NCBI RefSeq assembly: GCF_031455095.1
Contig: NZ_JAVDSB010000012.1
Coordinates: forward strand, 62,001 to 126,000
Source of the DNA: Paenibacillus_E qinlingensis_A
Lineage (GTDB): Bacteria; Bacillota; Bacilli; Paenibacillales; NBRC-103111
DNA length: 64,000 nt
Direction: 5' to 3'
Under the pieces are notes generated by a model, which saw only the letters and a list, made by a program, of their open reading frames with translations, did not search any database and was not told the DNA's origin. Below are positions 34,489 through 43,063 of the stretch, one piece after another. The position numbers and the translations under genes are program-made. The stretch's first letter is position 1. Every line of letters starts with the position of its first letter.

Positions 34489-35316
34489 TCAAATTTTATC
34501 GTCATTCCCAGCCGTCAGCAACGGTTCATACATCATAATCGCATGGTTATCCGTCACCCACTCATCCCTTACCAAATGCCCTTCTCTATTCAAGACTCTG
34601 CGGTGAATTTCATTGTGCCTGACATATCCACCCCAGTATTCCCGCGTAATACGATGATTTTTCTCGTAGATCTCGAAGTTATGTAGATTAGGACTACTTG
34701 CCCGCCACTCACCAACTAAATGTGTATCCGAAACATGGATCTTCAACTGATACGGTTCTTGTGTCTCGTTCTTAATTTGCAAATCTAAGTAATTATAATA
34801 ACACGTTGCTCCACTCCCAAAAGGTTGCGATCTTCCCGCATCTGGAAATACATCGTAACTATGTCGATACCTCTCCGTTACCGTAAGCGGCGTGTGCAGG
34901 GTCATCCAGTAGATTAGATTCGAAAGCTGGCATAAACCGCCCCCAACTCCCGTCTTCACCTTCCCATGAAAGTGAACCATCCCATCGACATACCCCTTCC
35001 TACGGGTTGTACTGCCAATTAAGCGCCAATAGGAAAAAGTCTCACCAGGATGAAGAATAACACCATTTAACTGATTAACAGCCAACTTTAAATTGATGAC
35101 CTTATTATGTTGGAGCCACATATCGACATCCTTCAACTGTCTTAAAAGAGGGGTACGATGCGTAAAAGCTACCTCTGGCAGCAATTGATCTTGTTTACGT
35201 GTTGCATATTGTTTCCCATCGAAAAACCAGGCCAAATATCGTTTCAAACGATAAGCTTTGATCCCTAGATATATCCTGGCTCGACTTCGGTGGATCGGCT
35301 TTAAGGGCTTACTCAT
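34489..35316 (-). CDS. VanW family protein
   Basis: A 275-residue protein with the VanW core: LNGVILHPGETFSYW, then GVGGGLCQLSNLIYW, and later RHSYDVFPDAGRSQPFGSGATC. VanW proteins occur in some vancomycin-resistance clusters and widely in Gram-positives, with no established reaction. No van genes lie nearby, so resistance should not be inferred. There is no signal peptide or membrane segment, although the N-terminus is basic. The ATG at 35316 has GGGGA about ten bases upstream. Confidence 0.88.
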   Translation of the reverse strand: MSKPLKPIHRSRARIYLGIKAYRLKRYLAWFFDGKQYATRKQDQLLPEVAFTHRTPLLRQLKDVDMWLQHNKVINLKLAVNQLNGVILHPGETFSYWRLIGSTTRRKGYVDGMVHFHGKVKTGVGGGLCQLSNLIYWMTLHTPLTVTERYRHSYDVFPDAGRSQPFGSGATCYYNYLDLQIKNETQEPYQLKIHVSDTHLVGEWRASSPNLHNFEIYEKNHRITREYWGGYVRHNEIHRRVLNREGHLVRDEWVTDNHAIMMYEPLLTAGNDDKI

Positions 35317-35529
35317 TTCGTGAAGGTCCCCTTTCATCACATCCTATTTCCATCTTAGTTTCAAAATAATGCCAAGTCAACGGACCCAAAATCTAGCTTG
35401 CTAACGCTATTATCTCTGTGATAAAGTGGATAAAAATGGTAGTGAAGCACACGCCGCTTTTCTAGTTCAGCTTTTGCTGATGCTAGGGAGCGGCTTCTTT
35501 ATTTTCTGAAAAAGGAGGCGAATTGCATT

Positions 35530-36084
35530 ATGTCAGTATTCGATACATCCTATGAGACGTGAGTTTCTATATTTGCATCCTGAATTTGAGATTAAAGATT
35601 TCCGAGATGGAACTCGTTATATCGATTTTGCCTACATCAGACAAGGGCTGAAGCTTGCTATCGAGATTGATGGGTACACCACCCACGCCAGCCAGATCAG
35701 TCGAACAGAATTCTCCGATGGACTTATTCGTCAAAATCATATGATGATCGACGGATGGAAAATATTGCGTTTTTCTTATGATGATGTAAAAAATCGCCCT
35801 CGTATGTGCGAGCAGGGAAGTATTTCAGTGAACAGCATGGGGAGAGCGAACAATATCGGGAGCTAAGTATCGTTGAAAAAGCGATTTGTCAGCTAGCCCT
35901 CTCACAAGGAAAAGCGATCTCTCCTCGTCATGTATCCAAACAATTTCAATTCGGTGCAAAAAAATCAAGAAACATCCTTCATAAAATGAAGGAGAAAGAA
36001 CTTCTTCTCCCTGCAGGTGTGGGGCAGCAGCGAATTAAATATTATCAGCTGCATCCGGCGGTTGCAGCTCAGATGGTAAGGTAG
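35530..36084 (+). pseudogene. Decayed DUF559-type nuclease-fold gene with two frameshifts
   Basis: AAGGAGG and ATG at 35530 start a frame (MSVFDTSYET) that stops at once. In another frame 35552-35866 continues with HPEFEIKDFRDGTRYIDFAYI, AIEIDGYTTH and GWKILRFSYDDV, the core of DUF559-like endonuclease-fold proteins. After RMCEQ the frame shifts again, to the one used at about 35806-36084, which codes for a helical DNA-binding-like tail (VEKAICQLALSQGKAISPRHVSKQ). Roughly 35 codons seem deleted near 35555. Intact homologues with the MSVFDTSYES start are familiar from Paenibacillus. I judge this copy non-functional. Confidence 0.75.
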
Positions 36085-36112
36085 TGGCACCGCGCCGCGG
36101 CACTAGCACTGC

Positions 36113-36137
36113 AATAGCGCCCATAATGGGCGCTATT
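36113..36137. repeat. Palindrome AATAGCGCCCAT
   Basis: A perfect 12-bp inverted repeat (36113-36124, 36126-36137) around one base, without a T-run, between the nuclease pseudogene and the aminotransferase. It could still slow polymerase from the + strand. Confidence 0.7.
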
Positions 36138-36173
36138 CCTCTCGCTCTCGCGAGGCACAGCCGGCGAGCCGCA

Positions 36174-36210
36174 CAAAAAAAACACCCAAAGCCAACGGCC
36201 TTGGGTGCTG
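36174..36210 (-). terminator. Terminator after the aminotransferase gene
   Basis: On the minus strand CACCCAAggCC / GGctTTGGGTG is followed by nine T. Confidence 0.9.
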
Positions 36211-36213
36211 CTC

Positions 36214-37410
36214 TTATGCATTTTGCAAATAGGATTCCATCGCCTTTGCAAGCTTTTTCATGCCTAGAACGGTCGTTTCTTTGTCCGTATGCGTATAGTT
36301 CAAACGCATGGTGTTGTACTGCGGATTCTCCGCGTAGAACGTAGCACCGGGAACAAAGGCAACGCCTTCTTTGACCGCGATTTTTAACAAATCCGCTGCG
36401 TTAATTTGCTCAGGAAGCTCGACCCAAATGAACATGCCGCCCTTTGGTTCTTCCCATTTTAGACCTGGCCAGTTCAACTCTGTGAGTAGACCTGACATGA
36501 ACTTCATCCGATCCAGATACTGTTCACGGATCAAGGAAATATGAGCATCCAGATCAAAATGCTCAAGCAAATGATACAACGTTTGCTGATCAATCGTACT
36601 GGAGTGCAGATCCGCCGATTGCTTGAAGCGAGCAACTTGACGAATGATTGACTCATCACCCATGATCCAGCCTGTACGGAAAGCAGGTGCAACGGTTTTG
36701 GAGAATGTGCTCGTGTAAACTACATTCCCGCCTTCTGCTTTGCCACCTAGAGAGTAGACAGTCGGGTAGCTTTCGCTCTCGTCAAACTGGATTTCCCCGT
36801 AAGGGTCATCTTCCAGAATCAGTACGTCAGCACCGCGGCAGATGTCTAGCAAGCCTTGGCGGCGTTCCAAGCTCCATGCACGACCCGCTGGGTTCGAGAA
36901 GGTTGGAATCACGTAAACCATTTTCGGATTATACTGTGCAATTTTAGCTGCCAAATCCTCGAGAATCATGCCGTCATTGTCGCTATCGACAGAGACGATT
37001 TTTGCGCCTTTGGCTTGATACACTTGGATCGCTGCCAAATAGGTCGGACGTTCAACAAGGATAACATCGCCTTCGTCAATATATACGCGTGTCAAAAGGT
37101 CAATTGCTTGCTGTGACCCCGTCGTTAACAGCATTTCGTCTGGGGTAACCAGCATGTTCTTCGCTGCCATCCGTTTGCATAAGGATTCGCGCAAAGGCTT
37201 GTAGCCTTCTGTTAACCCATATTGCAGCGCAGACTTCCCGCCGCCAATAACTCTTGTGAACGCTTCGCTAACCGCGTCTAAGGGAAAAAACTCTTCAGCA
37301 GGCAATCCGCCAGCAAAGGAAATAATCGAGCTCCCTTGCGTCAACTTAAGAATTTCTCTTACTGCTGACGATGAGAAGCCTTCCAACGATTTAGAAAATC
37401 GATATTTCAT
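36214..37410 (-). CDS. PLP-dependent aminotransferase, class I (2-aminoadipate/aromatic type)
   Basis: A 398-residue cytosolic aminotransferase of fold type I. ISFAGGLPAEEFFP is the N-terminal motif of the LysN/MocR-like subgroup. LTTGSQQAIDL binds the cofactor phosphate, IPTFSNPAGR and ILEDDPYGE surround PLP, and the PLP Lys is in STFSKTVAPAFR. The ATG at 37410 follows AAAGGATG; an in-frame start four codons earlier overlaps that site. It lies downstream of leuA after a probable terminator and may supply the final transamination of branched-chain amino acids, or handle 2-aminoadipate. Substrate unproven. Confidence 0.9.
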   Translation of the reverse strand: MKYRFSKSLEGFSSSAVREILKLTQGSSIISFAGGLPAEEFFPLDAVSEAFTRVIGGGKSALQYGLTEGYKPLRESLCKRMAAKNMLVTPDEMLLTTGSQQAIDLLTRVYIDEGDVILVERPTYLAAIQVYQAKGAKIVSVDSDNDGMILEDLAAKIAQYNPKMVYVIPTFSNPAGRAWSLERRQGLLDICRGADVLILEDDPYGEIQFDESESYPTVYSLGGKAEGGNVVYTSTFSKTVAPAFRTGWIMGDESIIRQVARFKQSADLHSSTIDQQTLYHLLEHFDLDAHISLIREQYLDRMKFMSGLLTELNWPGLKWEEPKGGMFIWVELPEQINAADLLKIAVKEGVAFVPGATFYAENPQYNTMRLNYTHTDKETTVLGMKKLAKAMESYLQNA

Positions 37411-37440
37411 ACAGGGACGCATCCTTTCGCATTTGTAGAA

Positions 37441-37474
37441 AGCACCCCTCCTCGATACATGGAGGTGAGGTGCT
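37441..37474 (-). terminator. Probable terminator after leuA
   Basis: AGCACC-tca-CCTC pairs with GAGG-ag-GGGTGCT. The T-run after it on the minus strand is weak (TTCT), so read-through into the aminotransferase gene is likely. Confidence 0.5.
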
Positions 37475-37502
37475 AATCCGGGTTGCCATAATAGCTAAGA
37501 GC

Positions 37503-39053
37503 TTATATTAACGTTACGTTGCTTCTGTTACTTGTTGGGTTTTTACGTTTCTCAATGAGTCTGTTCACAGCGTCCAGGTAAGCCTTCGCGCTTGCTTCCA
37601 GAATGTCCGTGGAAATACCGCGTCCTTGTACGGAAATGGTATCTTGCTTCAGCACAACATGAACTTCACCAAGCGCATCTTTCCCGTGTGAAACGGATTT
37701 GATGGAGTAGTCATCAAGCTCCACGTTTTCTTTCGTTGCTTTATCAATCGCATTGTAAATCGCGTCAACGGAACCATTACCGACTGCGCTTTCAGCCACT
37801 TCGCTGCCATCTTGGAAGCGAACATGAACCGTTGCCGTTGGTGTCATTTGGTTACCGTAGGCAACTTGAAGCGTGCCAAGCGCGAAAATTTCCGGTGTCT
37901 CGATCAACTTTTCTTCGATCAATGCACGGATATCCTCGTCTTCGACTTGCTTCTTGCGATCTGCCAAATCCTTGAACTTAGCAAAAGCTACATTCACTTG
38001 CTCGTCGCCAAGCTCGTAACCAAGATCAATCAGCTTCTCACGGAACGCATGGCGTCCGGAGTGTTTACCCATAACGAGCTTACTTTCCTTCACGCCGATC
38101 GTTTCAGGAGACATAATCTCGTACGTTGTTTTTTCTTTGAGCATACCATCCTGATGGATGCCGGACTCATGCGCGAAGGCGTTAGCGCCAACAATCGCCT
38201 TGTTGCCTGGAACCACCATGCCAGTCAGCTTGCTAACTAGACGGCTGGTGCGGTAGATCTCGTTCAATACAAGCGAAGTCTTCGCTTGGTAGAAGTCTTG
38301 GCGTGTTTCCAGCGCCATGACAACTTCCTCGATCGAGGTGTTACCTGCTCGCTCGCCGATCCCGTTAATGGTGCCTTCAATTTGATCGGCACCGTTCAGA
38401 ACAGCAGCGAGCGCGTTGGCAGTTGCCATGCCTAAATCGTCATGGCAGTGCGCGCTCAATTGAATTTTCTCAATGCCTGGGACAGTTTCCTTCAGCATTT
38501 TGAAAATATTACCGTAATCATACGGTGTCATATAGCCGACCGTATCTGGAATATTCACAACAGATGCGCCAGCACGAATCGCCATGCTCGTCACTTCAGC
38601 GATGAAGTCCAGTTCCGTACGCCCAGCATCCTCGAGTGAAAACTCGATTTTGCTGAAATACTTCTTCGCATATTTAATCGCAGCTTCAGCCGTTTCCAGA
38701 ACTTGATGTTTCTCCATCCGCAGCTTATGCTGACGGTGAATCGGAGACGTGGCAAGGAATAGATGAATGCATGGATCTTGTGCACCTTGAAGAGCTTCAC
38801 GCACTGCCTCGATATCGTTCTCTCTCGCACGGGACAACCCGATAACAGAAGCGTTCTTAATCGCTCTAGCAACGGCATTCACACCTGCCAAGTCACCTGG
38901 GGATGCCGCAGGAAAACCAGCCTCCATACGATCCACACCAAGTTTCTCTAATTGCAGGGCGATCTCAACCTTCTCCTGCATATTCAAGTTTACACCCGGT
39001 GATTGTTCACCGTCACGAAGTGTTGTATCAAAAATATAAATTTTACGCACCAT
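37503..39053 (-). CDS. leuA: 2-isopropylmalate synthase
   Basis: Condenses acetyl-CoA with 2-oxoisovalerate, the first committed step of leucine synthesis. The TIM-barrel domain opens with IFDTTLRDGEQSPG; metal ligands sit in LSAHCHDDLGMATAN; GANAFAHESGIHQDG follows. The C-terminal regulatory domain (from about residue 390) is complete and includes GRGISTDILEASAKAYLDAVN, so leucine feedback is expected. The ATG at 39053 follows GGAGGTGAC; a frame extending seven codons earlier has no ribosome binding site. It is the last biosynthetic gene of the ilvB-ilvN-ilvC-leuA operon. Confidence 0.97.
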   Translation of the reverse strand: MVRKIYIFDTTLRDGEQSPGVNLNMQEKVEIALQLEKLGVDRMEAGFPAASPGDLAGVNAVARAIKNASVIGLSRARENDIEAVREALQGAQDPCIHLFLATSPIHRQHKLRMEKHQVLETAEAAIKYAKKYFSKIEFSLEDAGRTELDFIAEVTSMAIRAGASVVNIPDTVGYMTPYDYGNIFKMLKETVPGIEKIQLSAHCHDDLGMATANALAAVLNGADQIEGTINGIGERAGNTSIEEVVMALETRQDFYQAKTSLVLNEIYRTSRLVSKLTGMVVPGNKAIVGANAFAHESGIHQDGMLKEKTTYEIMSPETIGVKESKLVMGKHSGRHAFREKLIDLGYELGDEQVNVAFAKFKDLADRKKQVEDEDIRALIEEKLIETPEIFALGTLQVAYGNQMTPTATVHVRFQDGSEVAESAVGNGSVDAIYNAIDKATKENVELDDYSIKSVSHGKDALGEVHVVLKQDTISVQGRGISTDILEASAKAYLDAVNRLIEKRKNPTSNRSNVTLI

Positions 39054-39093
39054 GTCACCTCCTGAGAGTATCATTTTTCCAAGTCGTTATAGT

Positions 39094-39142
39094 ATTCACA
39101 GGGAGCAATTGGGAAATTCTCCTCAATCACTCCCTGTGGAAT
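39094..39142 (-). repeat. Intercistronic hairpin between ilvC and leuA
   Basis: ATTCACAGGGAG pairs with CTCCCTGTGGAAT with one bulge and a ~24-base loop that has no T-run after it. It is more likely an RNA processing or stability structure than a terminator. Confidence 0.65.
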
Positions 39143-39174
39143 GTATAGCTATAAGATTTTAATAATGCCTATAA

Positions 39175-40167
39175 TTATTTTTTGATCCAGTGCATCATTT
39201 CACGCAATTGACCGCCTACAACCTCAATTGGGTGCGCAGCTTCGTTACGACGCGTAGCGTTCATGAATGCGAAGTTGGATTGGTTTTCCAAGATGAAATC
39301 GCGAGCGAATTTACCTTGTTGGATGTCGGAAAGAACTTCTTTCATCACTTTTTTCGTTTCAGCTGTGATGATACGAGGACCTGTTACATAGTCACCGTAC
39401 TCAGCTGTGTTGGAGATGGAGCTGCGCATGGAAGCAAGTCCGCCTTCATACATCATATCAACGATCAATTTCAATTCATGCAAGCACTCGAAGTAAGCCA
39501 TTTCTGGTGCATAGCCCGCTTCAACCAATGTTTCGAAACCAGCTTTAACCAGTTCAGAAGCACCGCCGCAAAGAACTGCTTGCTCACCGAACAAGTCTGT
39601 TTCTGTTTCTTCTTTGAACGTAGTTTCGATAACGCCTGCACGTGTACAGCCGATACCTTTTGCATAAGCAAGACCGATTGCTTTTGCATTGCCAGTCGCA
39701 TCTTTCTCGATTGCGATTAGACCAGGTACACCAAAGCCTTCAACGTACGTACGACGTACCATGTGACCAGGGGATTTAGGAGCTACCAAGAATACATCTG
39801 TACCTTCAGGAGCAACGATTTGTCCGAAGTGGATGTTAAATCCGTGGGAGAACATGATTGCTGCGCCTTTTTTCATGTTCGGTTGAATGGACTCTTTGTA
39901 TACGCGAGCTTGCGTTTCATCCGGCATCAAGATTTGGATAACATCAGCGCGTTGTGCTGCTTCTTCTACAGATACAACTTCGAAACCATCGTTTTTAGCT
40001 GCGTTCCATGAACGGCCTTCACGAAGACCGATAATAACGTTCAAACCACTGTCACGCAAGTTTTGTGCTTGTGCGTGCCCTTGGGAACCATAACCAACAA
40101 CCGCAATCGTTTTACCTTTAAGTACCGCTAAGTCTGCATCTTTTTCATAGTAAGTAGTAACTGCCAT
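39175..40167 (-). CDS. ilvC: Ketol-acid reductoisomerase
   Basis: Converts 2-acetolactate and 2-aceto-2-hydroxybutyrate to dihydroxy acids using NADPH and Mg2+. The Rossmann motif is VVGYGSQGHAQAQN, with the downstream loop GLREGRSW; Arg/Ser residues there favour NADPH. Metal-binding acidic residues lie in TDLFGEQAVLCGG. At 330 residues it is the short class I form. AAAGGAGG precedes the ATG. It is the third gene of the operon, flanked by hairpins on both sides. Confidence 0.97.
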   Translation of the reverse strand: MAVTTYYEKDADLAVLKGKTIAVVGYGSQGHAQAQNLRDSGLNVIIGLREGRSWNAAKNDGFEVVSVEEAAQRADVIQILMPDETQARVYKESIQPNMKKGAAIMFSHGFNIHFGQIVAPEGTDVFLVAPKSPGHMVRRTYVEGFGVPGLIAIEKDATGNAKAIGLAYAKGIGCTRAGVIETTFKEETETDLFGEQAVLCGGASELVKAGFETLVEAGYAPEMAYFECLHELKLIVDMMYEGGLASMRSSISNTAEYGDYVTGPRIITAETKKVMKEVLSDIQQGKFARDFILENQSNFAFMNATRRNEAAHPIEVVGGQLREMMHWIKK

Positions 40168-40211
40168 TCGAATAAATCCTCCTTTGATATAATGAATCCG
40201 TTTTGTCTACC

Positions 40212-40269
40212 CCTTGAGTGGGTGTTTCAACGATTTACCGTGGTACTTCGCTGAAACCCCCACTCAAGG
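40212..40269 (-). repeat. Intercistronic hairpin between ilvN and ilvC
   Basis: CCTTGAGTGGGTGTTTCA pairs with TGAAACCCCCACTCAAGG: 18 bp with one mismatch, no T-run. Such a strong stem inside an operon suggests an mRNA 5' end or stability boundary. Confidence 0.7.
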
Positions 40270-40313
40270 AGAAGTTATTGCCCATAGATCTCTTGGTTTT
40301 TCTTGGTAAAAAT

Positions 40314-40802
40314 TTATTTAACCGAACCGCGAATCATCGCAGTAACGCCCGTACGGGAAAGCTCACGAATGCCATAAGGACGAAGCAATTCGACCATAGC
40401 ATCTATTTTATCTGAATCTCCAACAACTTGCACGATTAATGAAGCAGGACCGATATCGACAACTGCCGCACGGAATGTTTCTACGATACCAAGAATTTCT
40501 GGACGCATGATCGGTTCAGCATTTACTTTGATAAGTGCGAGTTCTCTGGCTACCATTGGATTGGAGCTCAGATCAACTACCTTGATAACGTCAATCAACT
40601 TGTACAATTGCTTGGAGATTTGCTCCAATGTGTTGTCATCACCCGTGGTTACGATAACCATCCGGGAAAGTCCGTTTTCCTCGGACTCTCCTACGGTGAT
40701 GCTTTCAATGTTAAAGCCACGGCGTCCGAACAAACCAGATACACGTTGCAGGACACCAGGCTGATTGTTTACGAGTACGGAAACTGTATGTTTAGTTGTC
40801 AT
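40314..40802 (-). CDS. ilvN: Acetolactate synthase small (regulatory) subunit
   Basis: A 162-residue regulatory subunit that makes IlvB sensitive to valine. It has an N-terminal ACT domain (HTVSVLVNNQPGVLQRVSGLFGRRGFNIESI) and a C-terminal ACT-like domain. Its ATG overlaps the ilvB stop by four bases (ATGA), giving translational coupling and equal subunit supply. Confidence 0.96.
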   Translation of the reverse strand: MTTKHTVSVLVNNQPGVLQRVSGLFGRRGFNIESITVGESEENGLSRMVIVTTGDDNTLEQISKQLYKLIDVIKVVDLSSNPMVARELALIKVNAEPIMRPEILGIVETFRAAVVDIGPASLIVQVVGDSDKIDAMVELLRPYGIRELSRTGVTAMIRGSVK

Positions 40803-42544
40803 TCCGAATCCCCCATTAACATGTCACTAATTGTATCGCCCGCTTTAACCATTGGGAACACGTTCTCGCCCTTCGGTACGACGAAATCAATAACGACAGG
40901 CCCCGGTGTATTGAGGGCTTCCTGCCATACTCTTCTTGCTTCTTCCTTCGTCGTTGCGCGCAACCCTTTTACGCCGTAAGCTTCTGCAAGCTTCACGAAA
41001 TCAGGGCTTCCTGCCAAGTCAATGTGACTATAGCGATTGTCATAAATAATCTCTTGCCATTGGCGAACCATCCCAAGCACTTGGTTGTTGATAATAACAA
41101 CTTTAACCGGAATGTTGTTGATCGCACAGATCGCAAGCTCTTGCGCACACATCTGAACGCCGCCGTCGCCATTAATGGAAACAACTAGTTTATCCGGGTT
41201 CCCCATTTGAGCGCCGATCGCCGATGGAAATCCGAAGCCCATTGTTCCAAGTCCACCTGATGTTACTAGGGAGCGAGGGTTTTTGAATTTATAGAACTGC
41301 GCGGCCCACATTTGATGCTGACCAACGTCCGTTGTAACGATCGCTTCACCTTTCGTTGTTTCGCTGATCATTTCAATAACGTATTGCGGCTTAAGCTCAG
41401 TTTCAGTCTCACCGTATTTGAGCGGGAACTTCTCTTTGCTTTCTTGCAATTCAGCAATCCATGCTGCGTTATTCGCAGGTTTCGCTTTCGTATTCGCATA
41501 CTCCAGAACGGCTTTCACATCACCAACGCATGGGATATCCGTCTTCACGTTCTTGCCGATTTCAGCTGGATCTACGTCGATATGAGCGATTACTTTTACC
41601 TTTGGAGCAAAACCATTCAAATTCATCGTCACCCGATCATCGAAACGGGAACCGATGGAGATGAGAAGATCTGCATTTTGAATCGCAGTATTCGCTGTAA
41701 ACGTTCCGTGCATCCCTGGCATACCGAGCCATAGCTCATGAGCACTAGGGAAGCCGCTTAAACCAAGCAAAGTTGTGGCTACTGGAATCTGTGTTTTATT
41801 AACAAATTCGATCAATTCTTTGGAAGCATCCGCATAAACAACGCCGCCACCTGCAATGATGACTGGACGTTCAGCCTCTTCAATGGCTTTGATCAGTTTA
41901 TCAACTTGCAGTTTATTCGGTTGCACCGTAGGGTTATAACCACGAATACTTAGATCTTTTGCAGGCTTAAATATCGTTTTATGAGCGGAGACATCCTTTG
42001 GTATGTCAATGAGAACCGGGCCCTTACGTCCAGAGTTCGCAATATGGAATGCTTCGTGAATGATACGCGGCAGGTCATTAACGTCTCTTACCAAGTAGCT
42101 GTGCTTCGTAATTGGCATTGTAATACCTGTAATGTCAGCCTCTTGGAAAGCATCCGTACCGATGAAGTTCGTTGCAACGTTACCTGTAATAACAACTAGA
42201 GGAACAGAATCCATATATGCAGTAGCAATACCTGTGACTAGATTCGTAGCCCCCGGTCCGGAAGTTGCGATACATACGCCAACTTTGCCAGTTGAACGAG
42301 CGTAGCCGTCAGCTGCGTGAATAGCGCCTTGTTCATGTCGTGTCAACAAGTGATTGAAATCATCAAAATCATGCATCGCATCATAGATGTACAATACTGC
42401 GCCGCCTGGATATCCAAAGACGCAATCAACACCCTCCAGCAATAAGCTTCTTAGCAAAATCTCGGAACCTGTAATCAGGTCTGGTTGCGTCAGCTTCTCA
42501 ATTAGTTCTTCTTTAGAGCGTTTTGGTTCAGTTTGAACATTCAT
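40799..42544 (-). CDS. ilvB: Acetolactate synthase large (catalytic) subunit
   Basis: A thiamine diphosphate enzyme that condenses two pyruvates, or pyruvate and 2-oxobutyrate, the first common step of branched-chain amino acid synthesis. The catalytic Glu lies in YPGGAVLYIYDAM and the following HEQGAIHAADGYAR; FAD-domain residues lie in the centre; the ThDP motif GDGGVQMCAQELA...NNQVLG is complete. 581 residues is normal. It is the first gene of the operon and lies directly after the T-box leader. GAGAGGAGG precedes the ATG. Confidence 0.97.
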   Translation of the reverse strand: MNVQTEPKRSKEELIEKLTQPDLITGSEILLRSLLLEGVDCVFGYPGGAVLYIYDAMHDFDDFNHLLTRHEQGAIHAADGYARSTGKVGVCIATSGPGATNLVTGIATAYMDSVPLVVITGNVATNFIGTDAFQEADITGITMPITKHSYLVRDVNDLPRIIHEAFHIANSGRKGPVLIDIPKDVSAHKTIFKPAKDLSIRGYNPTVQPNKLQVDKLIKAIEEAERPVIIAGGGVVYADASKELIEFVNKTQIPVATTLLGLSGFPSAHELWLGMPGMHGTFTANTAIQNADLLISIGSRFDDRVTMNLNGFAPKVKVIAHIDVDPAEIGKNVKTDIPCVGDVKAVLEYANTKAKPANNAAWIAELQESKEKFPLKYGETETELKPQYVIEMISETTKGEAIVTTDVGQHQMWAAQFYKFKNPRSLVTSGGLGTMGFGFPSAIGAQMGNPDKLVVSINGDGGVQMCAQELAICAINNIPVKVVIINNQVLGMVRQWQEIIYDNRYSHIDLAGSPDFVKLAEAYGVKGLRATTKEEARRVWQEALNTPGPVVIDFVVPKGENVFPMVKAGDTISDMLMGDSE

Positions 42545-42595
42545 TGTGATCCTCCTCTCGAAAAGTCAATTCGTGTTATCGTCTATCATGCCATG

Positions 42596-42952
42596 AAAAT
42601 AAGAAAAACCCCTATCATCCCGGACACGCACGTAACGTGTTCAACGGGACGAAAGGGGTTTAAGCTTCCGTGGTACCACCCAAATTTGCTATATGCCTCA
42701 CAGCACATAACCTTAGCAGGTATGCTCAATCATGAACATTACCCTCAGCACGATAACGTGTGCTCTCCCGGTCCTCCCTACTACGTGCGAACATTCGCAT
42801 GTTTCAGGAAAACAGCTCCGAGGTGACTTCGTACGTAAGGGATTAAGGCGATGGTTTCAGCAAGTCCAACGCTCTCTGCGCATAAGTGCCCTTATTACTT
42901 CTTCCTCTTCATAGCGATTCATTCGTATGTTTCACCATATTAAATATGATTA
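42596..42952 (-). promoter_or_regulatory. T-box riboswitch controlling ilvB-ilvN-ilvC-leuA
   Basis: On the minus strand the order is: a stem I start (GAAGAGGAAGAAGTAATAAG), the distal AGAGAGC element, a specifier region reading GAAGTCACCTCGGAGC, the T-box proper GGGTGGTACCACGG, then a terminator CCCCTTTCGTCCC / GGGATGATAGGGG followed by TTTTTCTT. Uncharged tRNA would pair with the T-box bases and block the terminator. By the usual GAA-NNN-ACC spacing the specifier is GTC (Val, 42825-42827); a CTC (Leu, 42820-42822) lies five bases further on. I cannot decide between them by eye. Confidence 0.93.
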
Positions 42953-42958
42953 AAGATT

Positions 42959-42987
42959 ATTATATGCATCCGAAGGCCATTAGTCAA
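42959..42987 (-). promoter_or_regulatory. Sigma-A promoter of the ilv-leu operon
   Basis: TTGACT (42982-42987), exactly 17 bases, then TATAAT (42959-42964) on the minus strand. It sits just upstream of the T-box leader. Confidence 0.88.
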
Positions 42988-43063
42988 TAGGTAGTTCGAA
43001 TAAAACAATGGGAAGTGAGAGAAGATAATACCAATTCTATGGAAAGTTCTGAGGAGGCCAACG

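Noticed and set aside
34489..35316. A vancomycin-resistance determinant, from the VanW family name
   Set aside because: VanW alone does not give resistance and no other van gene is nearby.
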